DNA of 64,000 nucleotides, from positions 62,001 through 126,000 of the forward strand of contig CAWUHX010000395.1 in assembly GCA_963922205.1 (NCBI GenBank), given 5' to 3'. Of this stretch, positions 20,703 to 33,614 are shown piece by piece. The stretch is from Romanomermis culicivorax. Lineage: Eukaryota; Nematoda; Enoplea; Mermithida; Mermithidae. Positions within the stretch are counted from its first letter, which is position 1. Each line of letters opens with the position of its first letter. The notes below the pieces were generated by a model, which was given only the letters and a program-made list of their open reading frames with translations, was not told the DNA's origin and searched no databases. Both the position numbers and the translations under genes were made by a program.

Positions 20703-23700
20703 TTTGTACAATGCTTCCAGAAACACAACTCCATCAAATTTTGATTCCTTGCATCGAAAATGCCCTCTAGGCTACTTTCTCCACTATTTCCTGCTTGCAA
20801 AATTGATACACTTGATTCTCCCCAAAATACGGAGTTACAGTAGCCAAGAACTTGATTAGGTTCTATCAGGCAACCAGAACCTGTATTATTGGAGATCATC
20901 AATACAAAGTCCTCCTTTGAACCATCAACTATAGTATCATCTATTCTGAATCTCGTTTCTGAATCATCTCCTTCTATGATGATTCCATTTATTCTATTTG
21001 CCGAGGATTTATTCCACAATTTAGCTTTCACTAGTTGATCTGTTCCATGTGGAATGTAAATTCTATTACAAGCCACTACTGGAACTAGATCTTCCAGTTG
21101 CTCGATTGTCAAACATTGATCTTCTTCAATAGAATTTTCTTGTATTGATTCTGCTATCATGGGATTATGCATCCCAACTATTGGAATAGCTTTCTTATCA
21201 GATGTTAACAAATTAATACTTTTCTTTACACCCATCATAGTCATTGAACCTTTTCCAAAATCTATCACCATATTGACTTCCGGATGCGCCAGGAAGTCTG
21301 TTCCCAATATCAAATCTTCTGCGGACCCTGGTATTATGATAGGTTTAACTGGAAAATGGCCATAATCACATTGCATTTGAAATTGAACGTAACCATGTGC
21401 ACTGACTACTTTACCATTGGCGACAGTGACTTTTAGGATCTTAGGGTACGCTGTATACTCCAGTCCAAGTGATTTTTTCAAGAAATCACCCGACATCACC
21501 GAACACTGAGCTCCCGTGTCAATCAGTGCCTTTGCAGTAGTAGAACACACAGTTACTTTGATGTGAAATGGCTGTGTTCTAGGGTATCTTGCTAACATAA
21601 CCAGTTCCTCTGCAGTTGCCTTTCTACCATACTCGGCACTGCATTCCATTTCTGGCACATTCTCCTCTTTCTCCATGGCACAATTATGCAAACCACACAA
21701 CTTCATCTCCATCATTGGTTCTTGCTGTACACTATTGACACCACTAGTCGGCGGTTGGTCTGTCTGCCCGGAGGCTTGCGACGGACTAACTACCTTTTGT
21801 GGAACCAATAGGGTATTTGAACTCTGATTTGCGATTACTGGTTGTTGGTACATTAGATTTGGTCCTGGTAACATCAGCTGGGTGGTAGCCTGTAACAATC
21901 TCATCTGCTCCCTGAGCTTTTTCAACTTTACGTATTCCTGAAACTCGGCATATTCTTGCAAATTTTCTGCCTCGTCGTCAGGAAACGAAACTTGATAAGC
22001 TCCCCTTTCGCCTTCATTGCCAAAACTTCCTCTACTTCCTCCGTAATTTCCTCTGAAATTACCTCTGAAATTTCCTCTACCTCGGAAATTCCCAAAACTT
22101 CCTCTAGGACTTCCTCTTCCAAAGCCTCTTCCACTATTTCCACCCCTTCCACGATTTTGCAGACCTTTATAAAAATTCAAGGTTCTACAGTCAATCGTGT
22201 TGTGAGTGTTATTTTCGTGGTAAGTACACCATTTTCGCTGCTGAACCTCTTGTTGACCTTTCGCTTTCGCTTTATCAACTTTCTGAGTTAAAGCAGTTAT
22301 GGCTTCTTCTTGAGCTTTGGTCGAGTTCCTAATCTCTTCTTAAAATTGTGCCATTTTGATAAACGCTTTAGATAAAGCCACCATGAGGGAGTCCTTTTTT
22401 GGCTCCTCAACAGGCTGTTGCGGAGGCATTATGGCCTGTTGCGGAGGTACTTCAAGTACTTCATCATCTGCCATATCTATCAATTGATTTTGCGAAGATT
22501 GCATTGGAGTTTGCCTTTCTGTGTTTGGTCTTCTAAAGTCCCTATTGTGTTTTTGGGCGCTTTCATAAGGTCTTTGGATTACATTCACATCGGCTTGCTG
22601 CTCCTCAGTAATTTCCCCTTGTGCCGTGTTTATCATCATGGGCTGCTCTCTTGGCCCAAATGTTCTAATCGCATTCCGGTACTTTAACTCTATCTCATAG
22701 ATTGCCTGCGAAAGATCATACCAATTTTTGAATTTTGCTATGTCTTTCTGCAGTTCTAATTGATGAGTCAAAGAACTTCTATAGAAAAAGGTTTCAATGA
22801 TTACTTTATTTTTAAACTCCTTTGTTTCACTCTGACAAACGAGATTCATATGTGCTCTAACCCTTTTCAAGAATTTGGTTGCTGCTTCGTCTGGTTCCTG
22901 TTTAATATCCAATAAATCTTGTTTGAGCATATCCAGGTTACAGTCTGGAGCACAATAGTTCAAAATTTTGTCTCGGGCTTCCCTATATATCCTTGACTCT
23001 TCGGCCAATTCTTTCGGCAAATCCCTTGACAAACGGGTTAATGCTTCTAGTTTCACCTCATCGGGAGTATTCTTACGAAACTCACCTTCTAGCTCCACTA
23101 GAAAAGCAAGAACCTGTTTACTTGGCATGTCAGATTGCAGTAATTTCGGTTTGATCGCCCTTTCAATGTTATAGACAGTTGGGCCTACTTGAGCCGGGTT
23201 GACCCATAAAGCTGGATCAATTGGAATCATTGTAGGCTTAACCTGCTGCCTGACACTTGGGGTCTCTCCCCTAATACAACTGCTCTGTTGAGAGATAGTT
23301 GGATTTATCAGACTCAGGTTTTTTACGCCTTCGTCAAAACCACAACTACTTACTCTCTGCTCCACTTTTGAGGTAGTGGGCAAATGAGGCATATACTGCT
23401 CTTTAGGACCGAGACTTGACTTTTGGTCTTTCCGTCTACAGTCTTGCTGAAGAGTGATACCATCATTTTGCCATACTAACTCTTCCTGGCCGTGCTCAAA
23501 CTTCAAAGCACCACCTTGTTCCAAACAGCCAGCATTGCTTTGCCTTGGTTCATTTGCCTTTGTGGCTTTCTGTGAACCTGTATTAGCAATGTTGGCGAAT
23601 ATGCTATCATAAACATCTAACCTGTTCATGATCTGGTCCAATTTATCCTCCAATGAGCTCTTTCGAGGATTTTCGCGGTGTTCTTCCCACTCATTGTCCC

Positions 23701-24187
23701 AATATAATCGATGGTATGTATCGAATAATTGGGCGGGTTTATTTGTCGGCCGGCGCCGCTGTTGATCCAAAACCGGAATGTTCATCTTTGGTAATGGACG
23801 CGCCGGTCCCGTAATAGGCAGTTGTAAATACTCGCCTCTCTTCGGGAGGTTCATCGACGATGGAATTTTAAATATTTGATCTTCATTGGCCGATAATATC
23901 GCGTCGTCGTCTTCCCTCTCGACAGCTGTCAAGGTCGTAGGTCGGTTGCCTTCATTTTCCACCAATAAAGGCCTGTGATCTGAGCAATTGTCCTCTTCAG
24001 CTGAAGTTTCAGCTGAAGTTAGGACAATTAACTTTTCTGTATCACGGGCCTTTTTTCCCCGTGGTGTTCTGGGCAAACCAGAACTCTTGAGGCCACCTAG
24101 GTTGTCTTTATTCATTTTGTAACCTCCCAGTTCTCTATAAAAACCAATAGGTTTTTTGACTCCTCGAGTTTGCCTCTGATTTTCCAT
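20699..24187 (-). pseudogene. gag-pro: gag-protease polyprotein (one premature stop)
   Basis: The ATG at 24187 lies 27 bp inside the 5' LTR, directly after the primer site. The frame of about 1160 codons has a disordered N-terminus, then a capsid-like helical region (about residues 330-500; LPKELAEESRIYREAR, AATKFLKRVRAHMNL). A TAA follows at 22342-22340. After it, in the same frame, come a CCHC-variant knuckle (CTYHENNTHNTIDC), a strongly RG-rich stretch (GRGFGRGSPRGSFGN) and an aspartic protease (ALIDTGAQCSVM ... ILGTDFL). CAA-to-TAA change is the simplest explanation of the stop, but programmed readthrough just before nucleocapsid cannot be excluded. The final TGA overlaps the pol ATG. Confidence 0.88.
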
Positions 24188-24213
24188 TACTTTGAGAGTC
24201 AGAAGCCACCAAT
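24188..24213 (-). promoter_or_regulatory. Primer binding site of element 1
   Basis: Two bases inside the 5' LTR the minus strand reads TGGTGGCTTCTGACTC, starting with the TGG expected opposite a tRNA 3' CCA. I did not assign the tRNA. The gag ATG follows almost at once, so the leader is unusually short. Confidence 0.6.
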
Positions 24214-24812
24214 TGTTGAAATGAGACTTGTGTTGTGGTTGAGAAATATAATAAAGGATTTGATATCAAAAATAGACCTAATCAGTCACTAGCTAATTCA
24301 CCTAATCAGGCCGAAACCTTAGGTAGAATCAGTTTGCAACAGTTCAGTCAGTCTCAAAATCAACAAAGATCTCCTGCTTTCGTCCCGAAGAACTGCAGAA
24401 GATAAGATAACACCCTGAGCTCAAGTAACTTCAAACCAGGGGCAAATTCAGAAGTCAGGCCGAGAACTGAGTTGTAAATGTAGACTTGCACGCTGGGTGG
24501 CTCTCCAGAAGTCCGGGGTCTAACCTGCGTTCCCTCCGCTGCGAGAAATCCAAAGGCTGTCCGGCCGCGGGTCGTTGTATTTCCGGTGGAAATTCTCCAC
24601 ACAAAAAAACATATAACAGTAATATAAAATTGCCCTATTGGGCCGCCGATTTGTCTTTATTATAAAAGTAAACAAACAATCATTGAATGACCAAAAACAT
24701 AGACGACCGGCATATTTATGTGCGGTGTCTATGCAAATCGGCGTCGACACATTTTGCGTCGACTTTGGCTATTTCTTCGCAACCTGGAGATAGACTATGT
24801 CCATCCCCGACA
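24214..24812 (-). repeat. 5' LTR of element 1
   Basis: 599 bp, begins and ends as the copy at 10939-11537. The hairpin word has one mismatch here (GTCGACACA against GTCGACGCA). It must hold the promoter of the element, reading leftwards. Confidence 0.92.
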
Positions 24813-24816
24813 AACT

Positions 24817-25600
24817 GATGAGCCAACCAGCCAATTAGGAAAACAACCAAGCAACCAATTTAGGAATCATTCAGCCAACCTGGAAATCAATGAACCAACC
24901 AATTAGGGGATTATTCAACCGACCAGCGAATCAACCAACCAACCAATCAGAAAATCAACTAGCCAACCAGGGAATCAACAAACCAATTAATCAGGAAGTC
25001 AACTAACCAACCAGGGAATTTACGAACCAGTCAACCAATCAGGGAAACTACCAATCAGCCAACCAGGAATCAATAAACCAAACAACCAATCAGGGAAACA
25101 ACCAATCAACCAATTAGGGAATCAATAAACCAATCAATCAAGGAATCAATCAACCAACAAACCAATCAGGTAACCAACCAAGCAGCCAAAATGAATCAAC
25201 CAACTAACCAATCAAGAACTCGACTAACCAACCAATTGGGGATCAACCAATCAATCAGCGAATCAATGAACCAACCAATCAATCAAAGAACCGATTAGCT
25301 GACTAGGAAATCAGCCAACCAATTACCTGATGATTCACAAAGTCAACCATCTAGCATTAATCTGCGAATTAACCAAAACTAAACTATTGGAAAATTAACC
25401 AACCAACAAGGAAATCAATGAGGCAACTTACTTATGAATCAGTCAACTAAACAACCAGTTAGGAAATTACCAGTCAAATCACAGTGCCAATGAATTAGCT
25501 AATCAAGAAACCATTCTCAACTAACTGAGCAATCAACCAAAGAACCAAGCAACCAACTAAAAACAGAATTAATCAAACATCCAGGAAATGGAACTAATTG
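24817..25600. repeat. Degenerate minisatellite, right part
   Basis: Continuation of the array at 10167-10934, with the same CAACCAACCAATCAGGGAAT-type units, becoming more degenerate towards 25600. Confidence 0.82.
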
Positions 25601-25683
25601 ATCATGGAATGAACCATCATGATCACTGACCACCAATGGAATCCAGTGAAGCATTTATGCATGACTTGGTCATGATCATTTGA

Positions 25684-26241
25684 CTATAGTCTGTTTTTTT
25701 CAAATGCTTGTAGTGCAAAAAATGCCGAAAGTAAGTACACATGCAGAATTTCGTGTCAAGATTATTTCGTTGTTGACTGTATGTTAGGAATCGATCAACC
25801 GGCGGCTGTAAACTGTGACTAAACTCTCAACTCAACTCGATAAGTCTCTTAAAAGAACTTTCCGTCCGATGCGAAAAATGTCAAAAAAAATCTCGCACGG
25901 CTAAAAAAAATATTCGCTGCTCTGTGCAGAAAAAGCTAAGCAAATGACCAGCGCTATGGCGCGATGCACCGGATTTTGAGATTTCAAGTTTCCAAAGCAC
26001 ACCAATTGCATCACAATCTTGATTCCCGAATTTTTTCATTAAATAAGAACCATGCGCGAAATTTTTTTATAATTTCCAACTTTCCTCCTAACAAATAGCC
26101 TTCAATTCCATCAATAACTTCAATTACCGGGTTTTTATTGTAATACAGTATATTGTGCGCACGCGCGGTAATTGAACAAGCAATGCGTACTTCATTTTAT
26201 CTTTTTTCAGTTACAAGCATTTGAAAAAAAACAGACTATAG
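25684..26241. mobile_element. TIR MITE (family H), mariner-like TA target
   Basis: The ends are near-perfect 30-bp inverted repeats: TAGTCTGTTTTTTTCAAATG... at the left and its complement ending CATTTGAAAAAAAACAGACTA at the right. Both are flanked by TA. The 0.55-kb body is non-coding. Degenerate ends of the same family occur around 1740, 1930, 6880 and 27990-28020. Confidence 0.65.
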
Positions 26242-28030
26242 GTCATGAGCATTTTGGACATTCTTTTATAGTTTTTAGACAGCAATTTATTATTTCGATT
26301 TTTTCCTTTAATGATCCATAAGCACCCATACAAAGGTCGATTGATACATCTACACCTTGGATCTCTGTCACATGTATGGTTCAATTCCGTACTTCGATAC
26401 CAAATGAGTTGGGCCTGCTTTCTCAGTCATTCGTCTAACATGCTAGAAATGTATGGAATAAGTTGGCGACACTTCTTACTCATATGTGATTATGTCGGTT
26501 GTTATTGAAGAATACAGCTTTATGCTGGAAAATCAGTTTTCCTATAACCTATGAAAGATAAACAAGGTCCAAATTGTCAGTTCAAAATTTCTTTATCATT
26601 TTACAAATTAAAAAATACGCTCATACTTTCATAAGTTTGAAAACTTCAAACATGAAATATCTGGAAATTACTTCTATGATGCTTCTGAATTCAAACTCGG
26701 TTCATATTTGAAATCTTTCGAAAAAGTTGAAAAATTGAGATTTTGGAATTTTAACTCGCTTCAAAATTCACATTTTTTATGTCAGACCTGCAACATTTTT
26801 CGCAATATTTTTTCTTCAGAAAGCACGAATTTTCGGGAAAACAGTGGATGGATCAATCCAAAGAATTATCTATAGAGTCCAGAAATTTTTGAATGTTTTT
26901 TGATTTTAGAGCCTGGGGAAGGTTTTCCTGACCAGGTAATGTCGAAAAAATCTTTTTGTGTTCTATGAAAAGATACTAAAAGAATGTTTGTACAGAGCCA
27001 AAAATGTTTGCCTTGTAAAGAAAAAGACATGTAATTTGAACTAAGGGTGCAATGCCATATGTCATAATGCCTTACGTTTTCATCTGCCTATAACTATCGT
27101 AATTCATAACACCCACAAAGTGAGAAAATATATTCAACAGAAGAATTGGATTAAATGCTAATTGAGTTACAGTACTTGACTTTTGAATGCTGCCTTTGAG
27201 CTGAACCTGATGGAAAAACTAATGCTATGCAATGGAAAATTTAGACATTTTGACTTTCTAAAATGCACAAAAATGCACTTTTCCAAGTTCTCAAAGTTTC
27301 GCAGACTTTCCAGGCATCATTTTTTCCTATGACTTTATAGGTTCCAGTTTCGCTGAATACACTGCTATGACCTAAAAATGTGTAGACTGTGGATCAACAT
27401 GTGTAGACTCTGGATCTGTTCATTTTCTACCCAATAAATGTACTATGCACCCCTTGTTTGGCATGGCAACCACCAAAAAACGATTCGGGAACCAACCAAC
27501 TTTTTCGGCTGGCAGGTACCAGATGAACCGATAAGCTTTGTGCAGGTATGCCTAATGTGACCCTTTCTCTCAAAAGTTGTACAAGTGTTATCATTTAAGG
27601 ATCGGGTCATGCATGCTATGGAAATTGCTATGAGTGTCTATGATATCCCTTTGAATATTTATGTTCCAATGTTATATATATATTTTAGAAACAATGGCAA
27701 TGTAGCATGAATCCAAGATAAATGGATATCCGATTCTTTATTGTGGTCGGAATTGTCTGCTATCACATTTTTATATTTGCAAAGTGACTTTCGACGAAAA
27801 ATAGTTTTTTGGCAATTTTGATGCCTTGAAGTGCTATCTTTCCCACACTCTTATCTGCCTTCTTATTCTGTCATCAAGCATCTAATCTCATTTTTGCCCA
27901 ATATTTCAGCTTGATCTACATAATTGGAAATGGCTCATTGTGCATAATCTGAACGTATTCATGTTTCATTGTTGCAACAACCATTTTAGAAAAACCAGCT
28001 GTAGTCTATTTTTCTTGAAATGCTGGCGAA
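26242..28030. other. No gene seen
   Basis: About 1.8 kb of AT-rich sequence without supported exons or RNA genes. A family H end with an inverted partner lies at about 27985-28022, directly beside the LTR of element 2. Confidence 0.45.
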
Positions 28031-28536
28031 TGTTATATTTGTAAATCTTTTCTCATTTAATTGAGACCCTTGGCTGGTGATCCACCAAGAATATTTGAGA
28101 TTTGATTTTTAAGTCAAAAATGCTTTAGGTAGGAGTTCCACGAAATTCAGACCTTAATACTAAGACTTACCTAGCACTGGGCCAGGGCACGTACTCCCTT
28201 TCTTTTTCGGAAAACGCTCAAAATTATTCAACCAATAAAATATTCTAGATTGAGAAATCAGCGATTTCTCAATTTAAAATAATTGCGATGACAACGGTAA
28301 AATGCACAGCGAGGAGGTTACTCAGAGTGAAATAACAGTCGATAAAAAATTATAAAACATAAGAACTGATTCACTGACCGAAATTTCGGCACACGACCCA
28401 ATGACTACAGTAATTGCATCACCTGGTTTGAATTTCGATGAGATGCTTGAGACATGCTCATCTTTGGTTGTAAGGTGCAGAAAGTTGTAAAGTGACATTA
28501 AAACAGTTGTGGGAGACTAGAAATGTCACTACAACA
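28031..28536 (-). repeat. 3' LTR of element 2
   Basis: 506 bp, matching 41116-41620 with many scattered differences. On the minus strand it starts TGTTGTAGTGAC. Confidence 0.9.
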
Positions 28537-28548
28537 CCCCTCCCCCTT
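28537..28548 (-). promoter_or_regulatory. Polypurine tract of element 2
   Basis: Directly upstream of the 3' LTR the minus strand reads AAGGGGGAGGGG, a textbook plus-strand primer tract. Confidence 0.8.
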
Positions 28549-28943
28549 GCAGCAGATCGCCTTAAGCGATCAAGACTACAAGGTGCGGCTGAGTAGTTGC
28601 AGTGGGAGAATTTCCAAAACCTCATTTGTGAAAGAATGAGGGCAAGTCATAGCAAAATCCAAAATGGCAAGAAAGTGAGCTTAAGATACTTACTTAGCTA
28701 GGCCAGACACGGCAACTGCAAACTGGTTGTGTGAATTTGGTCACCACAAATAAAAATTTGCACAAAAGAAAATTCTTCACAGGTTGGGTTCAAAACTGTA
28801 CAAAGCTCTTAAAATTTGAAGTACAAAAACTTTTTGAGCGGAGAACTTAATGAAAACAAACAAAAGAAAGGCAGAAGAACTAAAAATATCAGTAGTAGCG
28901 ATAGACTACTGATTTAAGGATGAGCGGTGCGGGAACCTGAACA

Positions 28944-31900
28944 TTAGTGATAAGATTGAGGAGACTGTGGCCTAGAGTCAGGTAATACATTTGCACCACA
29001 TATGATTTGAGGATAGTCAGACGGTGTAGAGTTGCGATGTAGTGGCATAGGAGGTAGATGAGAAAGTGCTGGTATGGTAAACTGATGGAGGATGCAGCAT
29101 GTGACCTGATGTTCAGAGTGAGCATTGACACAAACCGTGGCCAACAGACTCAGCTTCTGAGGATCACAAATGCCTACTTCTTGAGGTTTCTCAAGAATGG
29201 CCTCGATCATCTCAACTGATGAGGTATAGGCTTTTAATTAATGCAGTGTTTTCTCCAATGACCGACATTTGTGTAAGAAGAGAGTGAGCTCAGCTATTTG
29301 AATGGCAGTGGCAGCACCATACATAATAGCCCAGTTGGGTAGCCAATCGAGGATGGTACGCAACAGGGTGTCAGGAATGGCATGCTCAATAGCACTATTG
29401 ACAGAGATCTTATAGGTATCTCGATACAATTGTTAAAGAGACTTATTGGCATCCGTTGCCTTTTGAGAGGCGCTAGACAGCAAATTAATATTAAGGTGAG
29501 ATAACAGGTCGAAGATATCGGGATCAGTCAGCACTCTGGGCTTGGACTGAGTTTCAGCCAGATCAGGCTGTTGGGCCGATGGAGGAGCAGACCATGATGT
29601 AGATGCAGTCGTGGACATAATAGCAGTCCTGGAATGAGTTGCCCTAGAGGAGGGTAGCTGAGTAGTAGTACTCATTGTGGTAGATAAGGTTGATTGCTGA
29701 ACTACTGGAGCTTGCTGAACAGGCAGTAGAGGTGGTGGAGGTTGAGCGGCAGCAGCAGCAGCAATTAGCTGGTGTTGTTGCTGCAACTGGACCACGGGTT
29801 GTTGAAAAGGAACAGAATACCCAGCCAGTGGTGCCTGATACCCAGTATTTGGCTGCTGTATGGCATACGTGGGTGGAGGAGGTGGAAACTGAGCAGGATA
29901 CTGATACTGCGGAACAACAGCTGGTTGGTACCATTGCTGAATGTAAGGCTGGCAGATGGGCACAACAGCAGCCGGAGGCTGTTGCGGTGCACCAAAACCA
30001 GGTGGAAAAGAGATTGAAAACAGTGATGGAAGCTGCTCTATAGGCACCTTAGGAACAGTTTGTTGCCTAGGGTGTGTCCTAGCTACTGGTTTTGCAGAGG
30101 CCTGAGGTTGTGTGAAACACTGAGGCATGACACGAGAACGGGGAGGTTCATACTGTTGAGATAGAGAAGGTTTCTTAGATTCCAGTTTAATATTCCAAGC
30201 ATTGGTGCCTTTTTGAGCAGCCAGAGAAGACTTTGCCATAGGTTTGTCGGATTTACAAGATTTGTCCTGCGGATCTATCTTCCGTTTCTTTAGTTGAGAA
30301 TGGAGATAGTGAAGAACATCGGTCACAAGTTTGCCAGAGATGTCAAGGATGTGAAAATATTTAACAGTCTTGGTACCAGATTGAATCTGAGCTAAAGCTT
30401 CAGCTAGATCTTCAGGTGTGAGCGTAGGACCAGAAATTGGAGTAGCAGTGGCGGAAAGTGAAGGCTTTGCAGCTACTGAGGCTGCAGCAACCTTCGGAAT
30501 ATGATAAGATTCCTTAGACTTAATAGATGAGCTTGACTGAGTTGCAGAAGTGGATGGTTGAGGCAGAGCAGCAACTTGAGGTTGCGGCACTGCATCTGAG
30601 GTGGAGCAGAAATGGACGTTTGAGGCTGAACCACCACTTGAGGTTGTGGTACTGCGCTCTGAGTTGAAGGTGTAACAGAAACAGTTGGTTGTACGGCTAC
30701 TGTTATCAGAACCATTTTCGGCTGACCCGAGGATGAGGTAGGAGTGGTAGGTACAGGTCCAAAAATCATCTCATACAGAAATAGGGATTCACAGTCCAGC
30801 GAGAGGCTAAGCTCTTGTCAGGTAGGTGAGAAACCCATATGACAAGGAGTGGGTAAGTTATTACATTTTAGAACATTAACTGCTATGAGGAACAATTCTC
30901 GGTCAACAGTAACAGGCTGATGGAGGTCAACCCCGGGCCTGGCTACTAACGCCAGATTTGTTGAAAGTTGAGCAGAAGGTATAGCAGAAGTGGAGTCTAC
31001 AGTAGCAACAACCTATGGTTGAGTCAGTGTATCCATCATAGCTGTAGTGGAATCGGATGTTGAAGTGACTGAAACTATCAAAGGAACTCCAGACTGGGCT
31101 TGTGACTCAGTTTGTAGTTCTTCAGTCTGGTCCAAACTAATAGTTAAACTAGATAGTCGCATCTCTGTCTTGGTTAGAGGATGAGATGGTCTATCCATGG
31201 TAACTAGGGGAAATTGAGATTGAGTATCAGTGTCAGTTGTGATAGCAACAACTGTGGATGCATCTGATGTGAGTGTAGCCTGGGCATCAGAGGTAATTTG
31301 GGTTGAGAGTTGCATATCTGCAGAAATGCTAGATCAGTAAAGGCTGAAATTTAGAGTAGCAAATGGTGGAGTCAAAACATTGTAAAACAGTAGTAGATGT
31401 ACACGCTGTGACAACCGGGAAAAGTAATAGTCAGGATTACTAGCGTACCTAGAGTTGTGATGTAACAGATTCGAATCATCTATGTCCATTCTAGCTGAGG
31501 AGACTATAACTGTTCATAGAGCAAAATGATTAGTGATATGAGTGACCAGTTATTGCCTGACTTTAGGTTCAATTCGAGGCAAAGTGGCCTTATGTCGAGT
31601 AAGAATATCCTCAGGTTTGCCGTTCACATCTAACCAACATTGGATCATGAAGAACTTCCTAATGCTGTCATCCATGTCACTGATGGAATTGTGGATTCTC
31701 TTCTCGACATCCTGGTATTCCTTTAGAGATTATGGAGAGGTCAGCAGAGCTGGTAGTGGTAAGCTAACAGTCAGAAGAATCAAGGCATTGGCATTCTTAG
31801 GTGTCACATGTTGAAGGTAAGATTCAGAAAGATATTGATAACCCTTACTATACTGTTTACCCTGCTTCGGCTGATCTGGCCGCCATGCAGTCAATGAAGG

Positions 31901-33614
31901 GGTCAGATTTGTAAGGGAAAGGAGCAGACATGGAAATAGTGTCCTGAAAAAGGCTACTGAAGACCTGGGTCAGATAGTGAATGGACATAGGTGCACCCAG
32001 AGCATAGTGCAAGTCACAAACTGTTCCTGATTGCACAGCAGTGGCTACAGCTACTTGAAGTTCCAGAGGATTATTGAGGATCATAGGGTAATCAAGTAAC
32101 GACTGAGGATCACTAGCTTGAGCACTGCGAAGGTTCCTGCATTGAATCTGAGAAAGTTTTGGCAGAGGAGGTGGAAAGGTTGAATGCTGAACAGTTTCCA
32201 AAGGCACCGCACCATGGTCAACATAGCTGGACACATCTGCTGACTGTGGGTGGGCTGGATAGTGTCCATAAAGATGTAAGTGATGGCTGATAGAACCTCA
32301 TCCCGCATCATTGCCAGTAGAAATTCTTTCAACAGCATGGGGTTGTGAGGAAGATAGATTCCAGTAGGTAGCAGAGAGTTTGTGTCTAACTTGTGACAAA
32401 TAAGAACCTTCACGATATGGTCAATAACTGAAGGGTTAAATAAGTTGTGAGGAAAAATTTGGGCTGTGCAAAAGATCTCATCACAAAAGGAGTAGTGGCG
32501 TAAGGCAAGATACATCAGAATAGGATAGAAGGCATATAATCCGCATATATTAGCTTATCTCGAGACAGTTCATGTTCGGATGGTGTGGCATAATACATGG
32601 GGTTTTTTGAAAAGTTGTGGTTAAAAGGAACAATATCCCAAGCCCACATGCATGTTATGCATGCTTAGAGAGTGTGGAGTTCAGGGAACAAGCCAATAAG
32701 CTGGGCTTTTTCAAAAAGTTCAGAAGATTCCTCAATCTGTTTCATGCATCAGAAAATGTTGACCATTCGTATCCTGGGGATGACTGTAAGTTCAGCATTT
32801 TCACTAGTGGTGTGGAAAGAAGGACCTATGAGAGTGTACAGAGCACACCAGTCATTGTCAGCATCGCCCATGGCTAAAAGAGCATCGAAAATGAGAGCCC
32901 GGCCATCTGGGTAGGCAAGTTGCACATTCCTTGGTACAGTCTTGGTATCAGAATTAAAAGGTATAAAAGGAGAATGTGAAAACTTTGACAAGTCCCATGT
33001 GTTAATTGATTCAGTGTCAAAGCCGATCAGAGTGTATCCACAAAAATTGGGCATCTGCACTGTGAACAATGCTGAATGCAGATGGCCTGGAAGTACAAAC
33101 TCTGGCGAGGATAAGAAACTAGGAGGATGCTGGAATGGTGACATATACCACTGCTCCAGCTCTCTTACTCAAACATGCTGCTTGATGCTGAACTCTAAAA
33201 ACATTTAAAATAAATTATACACATTTCTTAAGAGAGAGTGACTGAGAGCAGGTACTCCGAGATACTTCAACAGACATGGAATTTAGAAAATAGAGTTTTT
33301 TGACCAAAAATAGTAGAAAATAAAAAAGGGAATTTTTGAAAATTTGTGTGAGTCTTTTGGCACTTAGGCAGTCAGTAACTAAGCACAGTGGGAAACTCAA
33401 ACCAGAAAGATCAAGAAAAGAAAAGAGCATGCACATAAAAAGCAGTTGAAAATGCATGCAACTTACCATGGGCAAAAAAGGAAACATTATTTTCAGGTCC
33501 CATAGTATTGGCCCAAGCGGCATACCCCCCTGGGCGTTGATAGGGGGGGTGACCAATTAAGGGTGGCAGCTGAGGTGGTGACCCTGCAGCTGCGGGAATG
33601 GTGGGTTGCGCCAT
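28944..33614 (-). pseudogene. Decayed accessory gene homologous to 12366-17171
   Basis: Exon 1 is 33614-33467 (ATG, phase-1 donor GTAAGT). Exon 2 begins at 33194 after acceptor TGTTTTTAG. The junction aligns with that of element 1 (FFAH-E-FSIKQ against FLVD-D-HNIHR) and is followed by RELEQW against AELERW. Motif I is kept (LIGFDTES, then VQLAYPDGRALIFD). The motif II region appears lost or frameshifted. Around 32540 a frameshift splits LIYA from GLYAFYPILMYLALRHY, which aligns with YAGMDAYFSSAIFMGAFHY and has Tyr for the catalytic Asp. Further blocks align to element 1 (FPHNLFNPSVIDHI against FPHDIVDPSQIEIL; YRD...ILDWLPNW against YRD...VMYDFLPRW). The tail region (29433-30590) is Pro/Gln-rich rather than RG-rich. 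Several stops and frameshifts make it non-functional. Confidence 0.72.
33195..33466 (-). other. Intron of the element 2 accessory gene
   Basis: 272 bp with donor GTAAGT and acceptor TTTTTAG. It interrupts the protein at the position and phase (1) used by the 636-bp intron of element 1. Confidence 0.65.

Larger units (their letters stand above)
10939..24812 (-). mobile_element. Ty3/Gypsy LTR retrotransposon with exonuclease accessory gene (element 1)
   Basis: A 13.9-kb element reads on the minus strand. Its two 599-bp LTRs start TG and end CA (10939-11537 and 24214-24812) and differ at only about a dozen sites by eye, so insertion was fairly recent. It is flanked by an exact AACT duplication (10935-10938, 24813-24816) inside the minisatellite. 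Order 5'-3' is gag-protease, reverse transcriptase-RNase H-integrase, then a spliced accessory gene. The internal order (RT before integrase) and the YIDD box place it in Ty3/Gypsy. It is about twice the length of a typical Gypsy element because of the accessory gene and long spacers. Seven premature stops, several compatible with C-to-T change, make this copy non-autonomous. Confidence 0.93.

Noticed and set aside
10939..24812. Element 1 as an active autonomous retrotransposon
   Set aside because: LTRs and duplication look young, but seven in-frame stops in gag-pro, pol and the accessory gene prevent complete products.
24817..25600. CRISPR-like array
   Set aside because: Repeats are degenerate, adjoining and without unique spacers, and the genome is eukaryotic.
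29690..30043. Gln/Val-rich plus-strand frames
   Set aside because: Antisense shadow of the Pro/Gln-rich region of the element 2 accessory gene.
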